DNA of 64,000 nucleotides from an uncultured Acidobacteriaceae bacterium. Lineage in GTDB: Bacteria > Acidobacteriota > Terriglobia > Terriglobales > Acidobacteriaceae. Position numbers and translations under genes: made by a program. The stretch spans positions 62,001-126,000 of the forward strand of contig CAIWFH010000151.1 of assembly GCA_903911925.1 (NCBI GenBank), given 5' to 3'. Below the pieces are notes generated by a model. It made no database searches, had not been told where the DNA came from, and saw only the letters and a program-made list of their open reading frames with translations. Below are positions 9,243 through 17,788 of the stretch, one piece after another. Each line of letters opens with the position of its first letter. The first letter of the stretch is position 1.

Positions 9243-10547
9243 ATGCTCTCGAAGGTGGTCCCGGTAAAGATGCAGCCACGTCATGTCATCTCTGGCGCAG
9301 TCCTAGCGCTGCTGGCGGTTGCCACGCTTGTGCTGTACCCGGTGCCCCACTACTCTAATTTGCCGCCGTTGAGCCAGTGCGGCTACGAGTCGCTGGCGCT
9401 GGCCTCATCGCTCGCGCATCATCGGGGCTTTGCCGATCCATTTGGGACATTTGCGACTGGCCCTTCAGCCCTTCTGGCCCCGGCGTTCCCAGCTTTTCTG
9501 GCATTTATCATTTCGCATGCCGGCAATGAGCAGGCGGCTTACACCACGATGGCACAGTGGGCCACGCTGATTGTTGTTTTTCAAATCTGCCTCATGCCGT
9601 TGCTGGCCAGGTACCTCGGACTGGGCTTTTATACGGGAGTAGGCGCATCCGTATTGTGGCTCGTGGCGCGGGTGCCTCGGGAGATTGTGTGGGAGCAGAA
9701 CTACACCGGCGTGCTGATCATGGTGCTTACGTTTCTGGCGTACGCCGCGCTGCGCCGAAAGCTGCAGACGGTTTGGCTCGTTGTGTGCGCCGCGCTGTGG
9801 GGCGGGTTGATACTGCTTTGCCCCGTGGCGTTGCTGGCTTTGGCGGCGTGGGTTGTATTGGTTCACCTGGCGGGCACTCAAACGCGGGTGCAAACGCTGG
9901 TGCTTGTGCTGGTGCCTGTTCTGATGCTGGCGCCGTGGACGCTGCGCAACTATCATAGATTCCATCGGCTGGTGCTGGTTCGGGACAACCTGGGCCTGGA
10001 ACTTGAGATCTCAAACAACTCCTGCGCTTCATTCTCTTTTGAGATCAATCAACTCAACGGCTGCTTTGCGCAGCACCACCCCAACGAAAATTTTGGTGAG
10101 GTCTCGCGTGTGGCCGAACTGGGCGAGGTGGCCTACAACCAGCAGCGGCTGCATATTGCCGTTGGGTGGATTGAGGGCCATCCGGGCGAGTTTGCGGCGC
10201 TCACGGCAAAGCGCGTTGCCGCCTTCTGGCTGCCTTCGTTGCTGGAGTCTGAGCAGGCGGAGATTCGCGATCCTGAGGCTCATTCTGTGCTGCGCGACGC
10301 CATTGTTTCCCTGGCATCGATTGCGGCGCTTGCGGGACTTGTGGTGATGTGGAGAAGAAATCGCGCCGCATGCCTGATTTTTGTGGTGTGGCTGACGACC
10401 TTTCCTGTGATCTATTACATCGCGGCCTACAACGAGCGCTACCGCATCCCGGTGCAGTGGGCAATTCTGCTGCCAGCTTGTTACGCCGTGAGACAGCTTT
10501 TGAAGAGGCTGCTGCCTGGCCATAGCGAACGAGGCGAGGCGTCATGA
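9243..10547 (+). CDS. Polytopic membrane protein, glycosyltransferase-39-like
   Basis: This hydrophobic protein of about 434 residues has roughly ten membrane segments and resembles the ArnT/PMT-like group of membrane glycosyltransferase-fold proteins. It has an N-terminal segment followed by an external loop (YPVPHYSNLPPLSQCGYESLA), a central MLAPWTLRNYHRFHRLV segment shared with GT39-like proteins, and a C-terminal YIAAYNERYRIPVQWAILLP. No substrate can be assigned. The start is uncertain: an earlier ATG lies inside the repeat, and the ATG at 9270 (MQPRHV) is an alternative. Its stop overlaps the next gene's start by 4 bases (ATGA), so the two are translationally coupled. Confidence 0.78.
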   Translation: MLSKVVPVKMQPRHVISGAVLALLAVATLVLYPVPHYSNLPPLSQCGYESLALASSLAHHRGFADPFGTFATGPSALLAPAFPAFLAFIISHAGNEQAAYTTMAQWATLIVVFQICLMPLLARYLGLGFYTGVGASVLWLVARVPREIVWEQNYTGVLIMVLTFLAYAALRRKLQTVWLVVCAALWGGLILLCPVALLALAAWVVLVHLAGTQTRVQTLVLVLVPVLMLAPWTLRNYHRFHRLVLVRDNLGLELEISNNSCASFSFEINQLNGCFAQHHPNENFGEVSRVAELGEVAYNQQRLHIAVGWIEGHPGEFAALTAKRVAAFWLPSLLESEQAEIRDPEAHSVLRDAIVSLASIAALAGLVVMWRRNRAACLIFVVWLTTFPVIYYIAAYNERYRIPVQWAILLPACYAVRQLLKRLLPGHSERGEAS

Positions 10548-11665
10548 CCCAGAAACCTCTCGCATCCCGCATTTACTTCAGGGTCTGTTGCTTTGTCGTG
10601 TATTTCGTGGCCGCCTCGGCCTCATTCAACGGCTACTACGACAAGTGGCACTTTGGCGAGGACGGCATGGCCGGCGAAGATCTGCGATTCCACTTCGAGA
10701 TGATGGTGGACGGAACAGCGCACCGGCCCTATGTTTACCGGCAACTGCTGCCATCGGCCGCAAACTGGATTGACCATGCGGCGCCGGCACAAATCAAGAC
10801 CTGGTTGTACGGCCATCAAGCGCTGGGGACGGAGGCGCAGCAGGACGCCTTTTTCGACTCCCCGACGGCCGAGAACCCGGTGTATTTTTTCCGCTACCTG
10901 CTGGTCTATCTCGCAACATTCGGGTTCGCGCTGCTTGGGGTTTACGCCATGCACCTGGTGTGCCGCGCGATGCAGGTGCCGCTGCCGGCGGCGGTGATTG
11001 CGCCCGTGATCGTCATTTTGCTGGTTCCCTATCTGCAAAGCTGCGGGGGGTATTTCTACGACTATCCGGAGCTTGCGTTTTTTGCGCTGGCGACGTGGGT
11101 GGCGCTGAAGTTTGACTGGTGGTGGATTTTGCCCATTGCCGTGTTGGGAACCTGGAACAAGGAGTCTTTCCTGTTGTTCGTTCCCGCGCTCTATCCGCTG
11201 TTGCGGCGGCGGAGCAGTCGCCTGGGCGCCGCCGTGGGCATCTGCGTTCTTTGCCTGGCCTGCGCTGCGGTCTGCCTCGCGATCAGGAGCGGGTTTGCGC
11301 ATAATCCGGGCGGCGCCATGGAGGTGCATTGGCGGGACCAGTTGGAGTATTTTATGCACCCGAGGAATCTGCTTTTCGGTGCGGAGAAGACCTACGGCGT
11401 GCAGACCCCGAAGGCATACACCGTCGGGCCCATGCTTCTGCTGGCCTGGACTGTTTGGCGGGCGTGGGGACATTTGCCGAGGATGATTCGGCGGCACGGG
11501 CAGATAGCGGCGGCAATCAATCTTCCGCTCTACTTTCTTTTTTGCTGGCCGGGGGAATTGCGCGATCTGAGTTTGCTGTACGTGGCTTTTTTGCTCGTAG
11601 TGGCTGGCAATCTCAGGCTGTGGATGGGGGACTCCACTACAGGTTCTGCCCAGACCTCAGACTAG
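10544..11665 (+). CDS. Polytopic membrane protein of unknown function, coupled to the preceding gene
   Basis: This 373-residue membrane protein has about eight hydrophobic segments (for example FRYLLVYLATFGFALLGVYA and LGAAVGICVLCLACAAVCLA). A hydrophilic stretch near the N-terminus, HFEMMVDGTAHRPYVYRQLL, recalls the first extracytoplasmic loop of GT-C-fold transferases. It begins within the stop codon of the upstream membrane protein and probably acts with it on a lipid-linked or cell-surface glycan. That role is an inference from context only. The ATG at 10544 is the only sensible start. Confidence 0.75.
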   Translation: MTQKPLASRIYFRVCCFVVYFVAASASFNGYYDKWHFGEDGMAGEDLRFHFEMMVDGTAHRPYVYRQLLPSAANWIDHAAPAQIKTWLYGHQALGTEAQQDAFFDSPTAENPVYFFRYLLVYLATFGFALLGVYAMHLVCRAMQVPLPAAVIAPVIVILLVPYLQSCGGYFYDYPELAFFALATWVALKFDWWWILPIAVLGTWNKESFLLFVPALYPLLRRRSSRLGAAVGICVLCLACAAVCLAIRSGFAHNPGGAMEVHWRDQLEYFMHPRNLLFGAEKTYGVQTPKAYTVGPMLLLAWTVWRAWGHLPRMIRRHGQIAAAINLPLYFLFCWPGELRDLSLLYVAFLLVVAGNLRLWMGDSTTGSAQTSD

Positions 11666-11700
11666 AATCCTATCTCAGAAATTGTTCGAAAAACAACCGC

Positions 11701-11761
11701 GGATCCTTCGACTCAGCACCCCAAGCTGAGGTACGCTTGGGGCCCCTTTCGCTCAGGATGA
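11701..11761 (-). repeat. Repeat family C (GGATCCTTCGACTC / GCTCAGGATGA type)
   Basis: GGATCCTTCGACTC at one end and TTTCGCTCAGGATGA at the other bracket an internal hairpin, CCCCAAGC with GCTTGGGG. Read on the minus strand it begins CATCCTGAGCGAAA, matching the fragment found inside tsaD. Confidence 0.65.
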
Positions 11762-11853
11762 TCGCTATCGTGATGACAGCAATTTTATTGCTGCGAACTT
11801 CTGAGACAAGGCACTGGATCATTTTCGCAAATAGTGTGGATTGAAATCTTGTT

Positions 11854-11897
11854 GGCATCCCACCCATTCCGCAGAAAACGCGGAATGGATGGGCACG
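11854..11897 (+). repeat. Palindromic repeat family A, copy 5
   Basis: CCCATTCCGC and GCGGAATGG pair around AGAAAAC. The ends are GGCATCCCA and TGGGCACGG, slightly degenerate. Confidence 0.75.
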
Positions 11898-11983
11898 GAG
11901 CAGCTAAAGCAGAAGCAAGAATGCGCTCATGCGGTGAAGCGAGGCGCATTCAATGACGCTTGCGCGGTGTCCGGACAGGTTCC

Positions 11984-12799
11984 TCACTCGACGATCGATC
12001 CACCGCTGTTTGCGGATGTGGGATTGTTGAGGCATGTTGGGTGGCCAAATCCGCTGGCACTGGCTTTTATCACCAGGCCTGTAGTTGGGTCGAAGGTGAT
12101 GTCCTGAATCATCTTGTCGAATGCGCTGTTCACCGGTACCGTTCCGCCATGGAGCAGGGTACGAACCTTCCAGGCCACCACGTGATCGGTGCAGGATGTA
12201 TCGCCCGAAACGCCAATGGCTCCAACCTTCTTGCCACCGAAGTAGAGAGCGAGCCCTCCGCCAAAGACGTTCACACCGCCCACGCGAGCGCCGACCAGGG
12301 GATCCTCCGGCGTCCCGAAGTTCGCCGCATTGCCCTGGTAGGCCTCATGGGCATCCACGGGATTGCTGGCCTGCAGGCCGAAGAGGCTTCCGCCCGGCTG
12401 CACGGCGGCGTAGAGGTTGGCGGTTGAAAGCGCCAACAGGCCGGTGGCGAAGGAGTTAGCCGTGTTGGCCTTTTGCGCGGAGATGACGCGGCTACCCAGC
12501 CATATGTCTGCCGTTACGTCAGCGTTCTTTTTGGCGCCGTCGAGCGAGGTGACGACCGCGCAGACAACGCCGCTGCCGTCGACCAGCGTGAGCCACATGG
12601 GGAAGCCCAGTCCGCCATTCGGCGTAGTGGATGGCGAAGTGGCGGGAACAACTTGTTGCAGCGCGGTCTTCAATGCTACGTAGTTGAGCCCGCGCCCTTT
12701 CGCGCTCATCAGTTGCGCGCAGGTGTCGGCCTGGGCCAGGCAAACAGCGAGGAGGAGTGTGCAAACAAGCGTAGTTAACGCTCGGAGTTTAAGGCGCAT
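11984..12799 (-). CDS. Secreted GlcG/HbpS-like (DUF336) protein
   Basis: This 271-residue protein has a signal peptide (LTTLVCTLLLAVCLAQA) and a GlcG/HbpS-type domain. Recognisable segments are VALKTALQQVV, GFPMWLTLVDGSG, KANTANSF, GGGLALYFGGKKVGAIGVSGD and CTDHVVAWKVR. HbpS-type members bind heme or act as accessory proteins, but many have no known role, so function is left open. The start at 12799 is preceded by GGAGG at 6 bases, which decides against the longer frame upstream. Paired cysteines near the signal and after GVSGD may form a disulfide in the periplasm. Confidence 0.85.
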   Translation of the reverse strand: MRLKLRALTTLVCTLLLAVCLAQADTCAQLMSAKGRGLNYVALKTALQQVVPATSPSTTPNGGLGFPMWLTLVDGSGVVCAVVTSLDGAKKNADVTADIWLGSRVISAQKANTANSFATGLLALSTANLYAAVQPGGSLFGLQASNPVDAHEAYQGNAANFGTPEDPLVGARVGGVNVFGGGLALYFGGKKVGAIGVSGDTSCTDHVVAWKVRTLLHGGTVPVNSAFDKMIQDITFDPTTGLVIKASASGFGHPTCLNNPTSANSGGSIVE

Positions 12800-12970
12800 G
12801 GGAGACCTCCGGAGATTTTGGATTAGAAGAACCCTGGACGAGCGGAGAAGTTCGACCGGACGGAGCAGCACCGCAAGGTGCGGCAACCACCGTATTCTAA
12901 CCCGGCCTTTGGAATCCGGAAGAGGAAAATGGATGGACCGCGCTGCCTTCACGGGGGCAGGCGGTCCGCC

Positions 12971-13861
12971 TCATGCGGCGGAGCGTAATGTGAGCAGCGT
13001 AATCTCTGGCGGGCAGGCGAGCCGGAAGGGTAGTCCAACCGTTCCGATGCCGCGATTGACGTAGAGTTGCAGGCTGCCCAGCGCGAACAAGCCTTCGATG
13101 TACTTTTTGCCCATCTCGGGTAGTTCAAGAGCGCCCACCAGCGGGACGCGAACCTGGCCGCCGTGCGTGTGCCCGCTCAATACGAGATCGACTGCGCTGC
13201 CTACCGGGCGCGCCAGAAGATGGTCAACGTAGTCTGGCGCGTGGCAAAGAAGGACCACCGGTTCGTGCTCTACGCCGCGGATCGATGGGGGAATGGCCCG
13301 CTCCGGGTCGGGGCTGCCAAGCACAGGGTCATCCACTCCTGCCAGCCAGATCCGCGAACCTGCCCGCTCAAACGGCACATGCGTATTGGCAAGGACAGGG
13401 ATTCCGTTGGCGGTCAGCGCGTTCGTCACTTTGCGACCTCCAACCATCACGTCGTGATTGCCCAGCACCGCATACATCTGGCGGCACTCCAGTTCGCGCA
13501 ATAGATTCGCGCAATGCCAGGCCGCTCCAACGGCAAAATCGAAGGACCGGGGGCCATAACTGACAAAATCTCCAGTAAGAAGCACCAAATCCGGCTTCAA
13601 CTCGTTGACCCGGCGAATGGCGTGCCTAAGGAAAAACGGCTCGGTGTACTCATCCAGGTGGATATCGCTCAATTGCGCGATTTTCAGACCATCCAGGGCG
13701 CGGGGCAGGTTGCGCAGGTGAATCTCCAGCCGGGAGACTTCAATCCAATGCCGCTCCCCCTCGCCGGAGTACAAGGCAAGTCCACCAGCCGCTATAAGGC
13801 CCGTTTTGAGAAAGCGCCGGCGGTTGGTTGGGTACTCAGGGATGGAGTTAAAGGACGCCAT
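12971..13861 (-). CDS. Tat-exported metallophosphoesterase (YaeI-like)
   Basis: This calcineurin-like metallophosphoesterase of 296 residues has a twin-arginine signal, NRRRFLKTGL, near residues 13-22. The metal-binding motifs occur in order: DIHLDEY, LLTGDFVSYG, LGNHDVMVGG, LCHAPDY and SGHTHGGQ. This arrangement is shared with YaeI/YkuE-type enzymes, which hydrolyse phosphodiesters of lipids or nucleotides outside the cytoplasm; the substrate here is not evident. It is divergent from the aminotransferase gene. Confidence 0.92.
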   Translation of the reverse strand: MASFNSIPEYPTNRRRFLKTGLIAAGGLALYSGEGERHWIEVSRLEIHLRNLPRALDGLKIAQLSDIHLDEYTEPFFLRHAIRRVNELKPDLVLLTGDFVSYGPRSFDFAVGAAWHCANLLRELECRQMYAVLGNHDVMVGGRKVTNALTANGIPVLANTHVPFERAGSRIWLAGVDDPVLGSPDPERAIPPSIRGVEHEPVVLLCHAPDYVDHLLARPVGSAVDLVLSGHTHGGQVRVPLVGALELPEMGKKYIEGLFALGSLQLYVNRGIGTVGLPFRLACPPEITLLTLRSAA

Positions 13862-13991
13862 ACTTCATCTTATCCACGCTTTTCGTCCCTTCCCGAATCC
13901 GTACCAGAGGGTGGTAGGCCGGTTCGGCTAACTCAGCGGTCGGTTTTTTAGGTTTCGCCATTCCCGGGAAATCTGTAAAGATAAATGCACT

Positions 13992-15188
13992 ATGACCGTT
14001 TCCGCCCCTGCCAAAGTCTTTGCCGACCGCATCGGCCGCATTGAAGTCTCCGCCACCATGGCTGTAGCCGCCGAAGCGGCCAAGCTGCGGGCTGGAGGCG
14101 CCAACCTGGTCGACTTCGGGGCCGGCGAGCCCCACTTTTCCACGCCGCGCCACATCAAGGACGCGGCCATTGCGGCCATCGACGCCAACTTCACGCGGTA
14201 CACTGTGGTGCCCGGCATTCCCGATGTGCGCAAAGCCATTGTGGACAGGCATGCCACGGATTTCGGGTCGAACTACGGACTGGACGAGGCCATCTTTACC
14301 ACCGGCGGCAAACTGGCGCTGTTCAACACGCTGCAGATCCTTGTGGACCACGGGGACGAAGTGATATTGCCCGTGCCCTACTGGGTGAGCTTCAAAGACA
14401 TCATCCAGTACGCCGGCGGCAAGGTCGTGTTTCTGGAGACCAAAGAGGCGGAGAACTTCCGCATCACGGCCGACGCGATTGAAAAGGCGATTACTCCGAA
14501 AACCAAGGCGATCATCCTCAACTCGCCGTCGAACCCGGCGGGGTCGGTGGTGTCGGCAGAGGACCTGGAGCGCATTGTCCACCTGGCGCACGACCGCGGA
14601 ATTTTCCTGCTTCTGGACGAGTGCTACGTGTACCTGAACTATGCCGGCAAACCTGTCTCCGGGGGCTCGTTTTCCTGGGCCAAGGAACACATCGTGGTGC
14701 TCGGCTCGCTCTCGAAGACCTACGCCATGACTGGCTGGCGCGCCGGTTTCGCTCTGGCTTCAAAGCAGGTGGTGGCCAACCTGAGCAAGCTGCAATCGCA
14801 ATCCACGTCGAACGCCGCCAGCATGGTGCAAAAGGCGGCCATTGCCGCCCTGGCCGGCCCGCAGGATTGCGTTTGCGAGTTCCGCGCCGAGTTCATTGAC
14901 TTGCGCGACTACATGCTGGGCAAGTTGGCGACGATTCCCGGCGTTACCTGCACAAAGCCCGAAGGCGCATTCTACGTGTACCCCAACATTTCTGCCTTTA
15001 TCGGGAAGGGCGGCATCAAGACTGCGACCGAGTTGGCGACCCGCCTGCTGCACGAGGCGCAAGTGGTGACGGTGCCCGGCGAGGCGTTTGGGACCGCGGA
15101 GCATATCCGCATCTCCTACCCGGTGACCAAGCAGAATATCGACGAAGGCATCCGGCGGATGGCGGAGTTCCTGGGGAACCTGAGCTAG
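13992..15188 (+). CDS. Class I pyridoxal-phosphate aminotransferase (aspartate aminotransferase-like)
   Basis: This 398-residue fold-type I aminotransferase has N-terminal GAGEPHFSTP (substrate-binding loop), NSPSNPAG (the conserved Asn contacting PLP), DECYVYLNY (Asp contacting the pyridine nitrogen), SLSKTYAMTGWRAGF (Schiff-base Lys) and a C-terminal IRISYPV arginine. It belongs to the branch including AspC/PatA-type aspartate and prephenate aminotransferases. The exact substrate cannot be fixed from sequence. A strong intrinsic terminator follows at 15345-15379. Confidence 0.93.
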   Translation: MTVSAPAKVFADRIGRIEVSATMAVAAEAAKLRAGGANLVDFGAGEPHFSTPRHIKDAAIAAIDANFTRYTVVPGIPDVRKAIVDRHATDFGSNYGLDEAIFTTGGKLALFNTLQILVDHGDEVILPVPYWVSFKDIIQYAGGKVVFLETKEAENFRITADAIEKAITPKTKAIILNSPSNPAGSVVSAEDLERIVHLAHDRGIFLLLDECYVYLNYAGKPVSGGSFSWAKEHIVVLGSLSKTYAMTGWRAGFALASKQVVANLSKLQSQSTSNAASMVQKAAIAALAGPQDCVCEFRAEFIDLRDYMLGKLATIPGVTCTKPEGAFYVYPNISAFIGKGGIKTATELATRLLHEAQVVTVPGEAFGTAEHIRISYPVTKQNIDEGIRRMAEFLGNLS

Positions 15189-15229
15189 GCAGCCTGACCG
15201 CAGAAATCTCTCCGATCTGATTGGGCTTC

Positions 15230-15268
15230 GTGCTATCCCCGGTCTCAAAATCGAGACCTGGGGCACCC
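15230..15268 (+). repeat. Palindromic repeat family A, copy 6
   Basis: CCCCGGTCTC and GAGACCTGGGG pair around AAAATC, ending in GGGGCACCC. It sits between a gene end and the terminator. Confidence 0.85.
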
Positions 15269-15344
15269 GGCATCGCGGCTGGAACAAGCCGTCCGAAGTT
15301 TGGTTTCGCTGAAACTGCAGTACCGCAATTTGAGAATTTATCCG

Positions 15345-15379
15345 CGCCCCGGCCTGCAAAACGCAGCCGGGGCGTTTTT
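15345..15379 (+). terminator. Rho-independent terminator after the aminotransferase gene
   Basis: CGCCCCGGC pairs perfectly with GCCGGGGCG across a 12-base loop and is followed directly by TTTTTC. Confidence 0.9.
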
Positions 15380-15441
15380 CACGAAAAAGGTGATGGCGGT
15401 ACTGGGCAAAGGTGGCGCTTGTCGGGTAGGATGTCACTTCA

Positions 15442-16560
15442 ATGTCAAAGCCCGTCGATTTTCGTCCCGTTATTCTTGCCGGAGGCAGCGGTACGCGCTT
15501 CTGGCCCCGTTCGCGCCGTGCCCGCGCCAAGCAGGTTCTTGCGCTCGATGGCGAGCGCTCAATGATTCAGCAGACGGTGGAGCGGCTGAAGCCGCTGGCC
15601 GCGCTGGACCAGACCTGGGTGATCACCAACGAGTACCTGGCGCACGAAATTGCCGACCAGTTGCCCGGCTTGCCCGACGCGCAAATCGTGCAGGAACCTG
15701 TGGCACGCAACACCGCGCCTGCCTGCGGCCTGGCGGCCTTCCTGATCGAAAAGCAGAATCCCGAGGCGGTGCTGGGCATCTTTCCGTCAGACCACGTGAT
15801 CTCAGACGAGCCGCGCTTCCTGCGGACTCTGCAGAAAGCGATTACAGTAGCCACTTCGGGCGACAACATGGTAGTGCTGGGCATTGAGCCCAGCCGCGCA
15901 GAAACCGGATACGGCTACATTGAGACCGGCGACTTTACCCGCGACGATGCCGCCCTGCACGTGCGGCGATTTATTGAGAAGCCTAACCAGAACCGCGCCG
16001 AGGAGTTTGTGGCCGCGGGCACCTACTACTGGAATTCGGGCATTTTTCTATGGTCGGCGCGCACGCTGGCAAACGCCGTCCGCGAGCACCTGCCGGAAAC
16101 CGCTCCGCTGCTGGAGGGGATTGCCGCCTCATACGGCACCCCGCAGTTTGAAGAAGTCTTTCACTCCCTCTATCCGAAGTGCGAAAACATCAGCGTGGAT
16201 TACGCGGTGCTGGAGCCGCGCAGCGCCAAGGGCGAGCACCTGTCGCATCTGTATTGCCTGCCGGCTGAATTCAGTTGGAACGATCTGGGCTCGTGGGCTT
16301 CACTCTACGAGTACCAGCTTGAGACCCGGCTGCGCGGAGACGGTGAGGGCAACGTTGCCGAATCCGATGGCCACATGGCGCTGGATGCAGGGAACAACTA
16401 CATTTACAGCCCCAAGAAGTTCGTGGCTCTGGTGGGGGTTGAGAACCTGGTGATCGTGGATACCGAGGATGCGCTGCTGATCGTCCACCGCGATCACTCG
16501 CAGGATGTGGGCAAGATTGTGAAGGAACTGAGCATCACCGGGCACACGGAGTTGATTTAG
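15442..16560 (+). CDS. manC: Mannose-1-phosphate guanylyltransferase
   Basis: The enzyme makes GDP-mannose from GTP and mannose 1-phosphate for polysaccharide and glycoprotein synthesis. The nucleotidyltransferase signature ILAGGSGTRFWPRSR is at residues 11-25. Also present are FPSDHVI (metal-binding Asp), ETGYGYIE, FIEKPNQ (sugar-phosphate-binding Lys) and WNSGIFLW. The length of 372 indicates the single-domain form without a C-terminal isomerase. The start is just downstream of a TAGGAT box. A family A palindrome lies in inverted orientation after the stop. Confidence 0.95.
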   Translation: MSKPVDFRPVILAGGSGTRFWPRSRRARAKQVLALDGERSMIQQTVERLKPLAALDQTWVITNEYLAHEIADQLPGLPDAQIVQEPVARNTAPACGLAAFLIEKQNPEAVLGIFPSDHVISDEPRFLRTLQKAITVATSGDNMVVLGIEPSRAETGYGYIETGDFTRDDAALHVRRFIEKPNQNRAEEFVAAGTYYWNSGIFLWSARTLANAVREHLPETAPLLEGIAASYGTPQFEEVFHSLYPKCENISVDYAVLEPRSAKGEHLSHLYCLPAEFSWNDLGSWASLYEYQLETRLRGDGEGNVAESDGHMALDAGNNYIYSPKKFVALVGVENLVIVDTEDALLIVHRDHSQDVGKIVKELSITGHTELI

Positions 16561-16587
16561 CTGACGGCGAGTTGTCCAACGTAAGCT

Positions 16588-16624
16588 GGGTGCCCCAGGT
16601 CTGGATTTTCAGACCTGGGATACC
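16588..16624 (-). repeat. Palindromic repeat family A, copy 7 (inverted)
   Basis: Read on the minus strand it begins GGTATCCCAGGTCTG and ends GGGGCACCC; the arms AGGTCTG and CAGACCT flank AAAATC. It lies between manC and dut, which converge here. Confidence 0.85.
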
Positions 16625-16650
16625 TCGAGTTCTTGTCGCCAAACTTTTCG

Positions 16651-17085
16651 TCACCGCCCCGAGCTGCCAAAACCCTTCTCCGCGCGGGCCGAGTCTTCAA
16701 GACTTTCTACTTTTTGGACAGGACCTGTGAGAATGGGGACGGGAATCATCTGCGCGATCTTTTCGCCGGCCTTGAGTTCGACGGCTGTCTCGCCAAAGTT
16801 GGTCATCAGAATGAGGATTTCGCCGCGGTAGCCGGCGTCGATGACACCGGCAGTGGTGGCAATGCCGCGCGCGGCCATGGATGAGCGGTCGCGCACCAGC
16901 AATCCCAGCGGATCGCCTGTGGCGGGATGACGGGCCTCGACGGCAATGCCCGTCCTCACCTTCACCGTGGCATGCGGGGCCAGGACAGCGCCTTCGAGCG
17001 CAAACACGTCATAGCCAAGGTCTTCGCCAGGATGGGCAACCACCGGCATCCGCGCGTTTTTCTCCAGCAGTTTTACTCGCAGCAT
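16651..17085 (-). CDS. dut: dUTP diphosphatase
   Basis: dUTPase hydrolyses dUTP to dUMP, keeping uracil out of DNA and supplying the thymidylate precursor. All motifs of the trimeric family are visible in 144 residues: GEDLGYDVFA (motif 1), RDRSSMAARGI (2), GVIDAGYRGEI (3), a motif 4 region near GEKIAQMIPV, and the P-loop-like GFGSSGR at the C-terminus (5). The start at 17085 gives the usual length; the longer upstream frame runs through a family A repeat and is not coding. The gene lies downstream of rnpB on the same strand. Confidence 0.95.
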   Translation of the reverse strand: MLRVKLLEKNARMPVVAHPGEDLGYDVFALEGAVLAPHATVKVRTGIAVEARHPATGDPLGLLVRDRSSMAARGIATTAGVIDAGYRGEILILMTNFGETAVELKAGEKIAQMIPVPILTGPVQKVESLEDSARAEKGFGSSGR

Positions 17086-17129
17086 CTCTTCATCGTATAG
17101 CGAGAGAGCGAGCCCGCTTGTCAGGGTTC

Positions 17130-17168
17130 GTGCTATCCCAGGTCCCAGAAACGGGACCTGGGGCACCC
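17130..17168 (+). repeat. Palindromic repeat family A, copy 8
   Basis: CCCAGGTCCC and GGGACCTGGG pair around AGAAAC, with the right end GGGGCACCC. It lies 45 bases upstream of the dut start, between dut and rnpB. Confidence 0.85.
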
Positions 17169-17213
17169 AACATTTGTGCGAAGACAACGATAAAGACACC
17201 GCCAAATATATGC

Positions 17214-17258
17214 CGCAAAATGGCCAGCCCCGGCGGGGAAGCTCTCCCGGCCGGGGCT
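17214..17258 (-). terminator. Hairpin terminator downstream of rnpB
   Basis: AGCCCCGGC (17226-17234) pairs perfectly with GCCGGGGCT (17250-17258). On the minus strand the stem is followed by GGCCATTTTG, a modest T-run. It lies just past the mature 3' end of rnpB. Confidence 0.55.
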
Positions 17259-17282
17259 GATTGTGGTTCGCCAGAAATCTCG

Positions 17283-17760
17283 GCAAAAGGACCTGTAAGC
17301 CGAATTCTGTCGTGTGCGGTCATTCCTCTAGGCGCCGCGTTGCCGCGGACACTCATCAGCGACCTACCCGGAGGTTTCAACAAGTGCTCGAGCCGTTTGA
17401 ACGCGTCGGGCCGATGCGCAGCGCCGCCTGACTCTTGGCGAACGCTTCCCTCCCTATTTGGTCTTGCTCCGTGTGGGGTTTACCCTGCCCCCGGCGTTAC
17501 CGCCGGAGCGGTGCGCTCTTACCGCACCATTTCACCCTTACCCAGGCGCTGAGGCAGCAAGCTGCTTCAGGGTCGCCCTCCAAACTAAACAGGAGGGGTA
17601 GCCGGGGCGGTATCTTTTCTGTGGCACTGGCCGTCCACGGACCTTGAAGTCCGCGTCCCGGACGTTATCCGGCACACTGCCCTGCGGAGTTCGGACTTTC
17701 CTCCCCCGGTGAACTCCGCTTGCGCGGACCCACCGGCAGCGACCGCCCGGTCCTCCTGCC
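17283..17760 (-). ncRNA. rnpB: RNase P RNA, bacterial class A
   Basis: This is the catalytic RNA that trims 5' leaders from pre-tRNAs. On the minus strand the universal elements occur in order: GAGGAAAGTCCG near the 5' end, GGGTGAAATGGTGCGG followed by GTAAGAGCGCACC, GGGTAAACCCC, ACCAAATAGG, and near the 3' end GGTCGCTGATG and AATTCGGCTTACAGG. The termini were set by helix P1: GGCAGGAGGACC at the 5' end pairs (with G-U pairs) with GGTCCTTTTGCC at the 3' end. About 478 nt is longer than the E. coli RNA (377). It lies between rsgA and dut, all on the same strand. Confidence 0.96.
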
Positions 17761-17788
17761 AGGGTCTAGTGTACCGCGTGTGCTGCTT

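Larger units (their letters stand above)
11666..11983. other. Intergenic region with repeats of two families
   Basis: No gene is seen. It holds a family C element (11701-11761) and a family A element (11854-11897) in the gap between convergent genes. Confidence 0.6.
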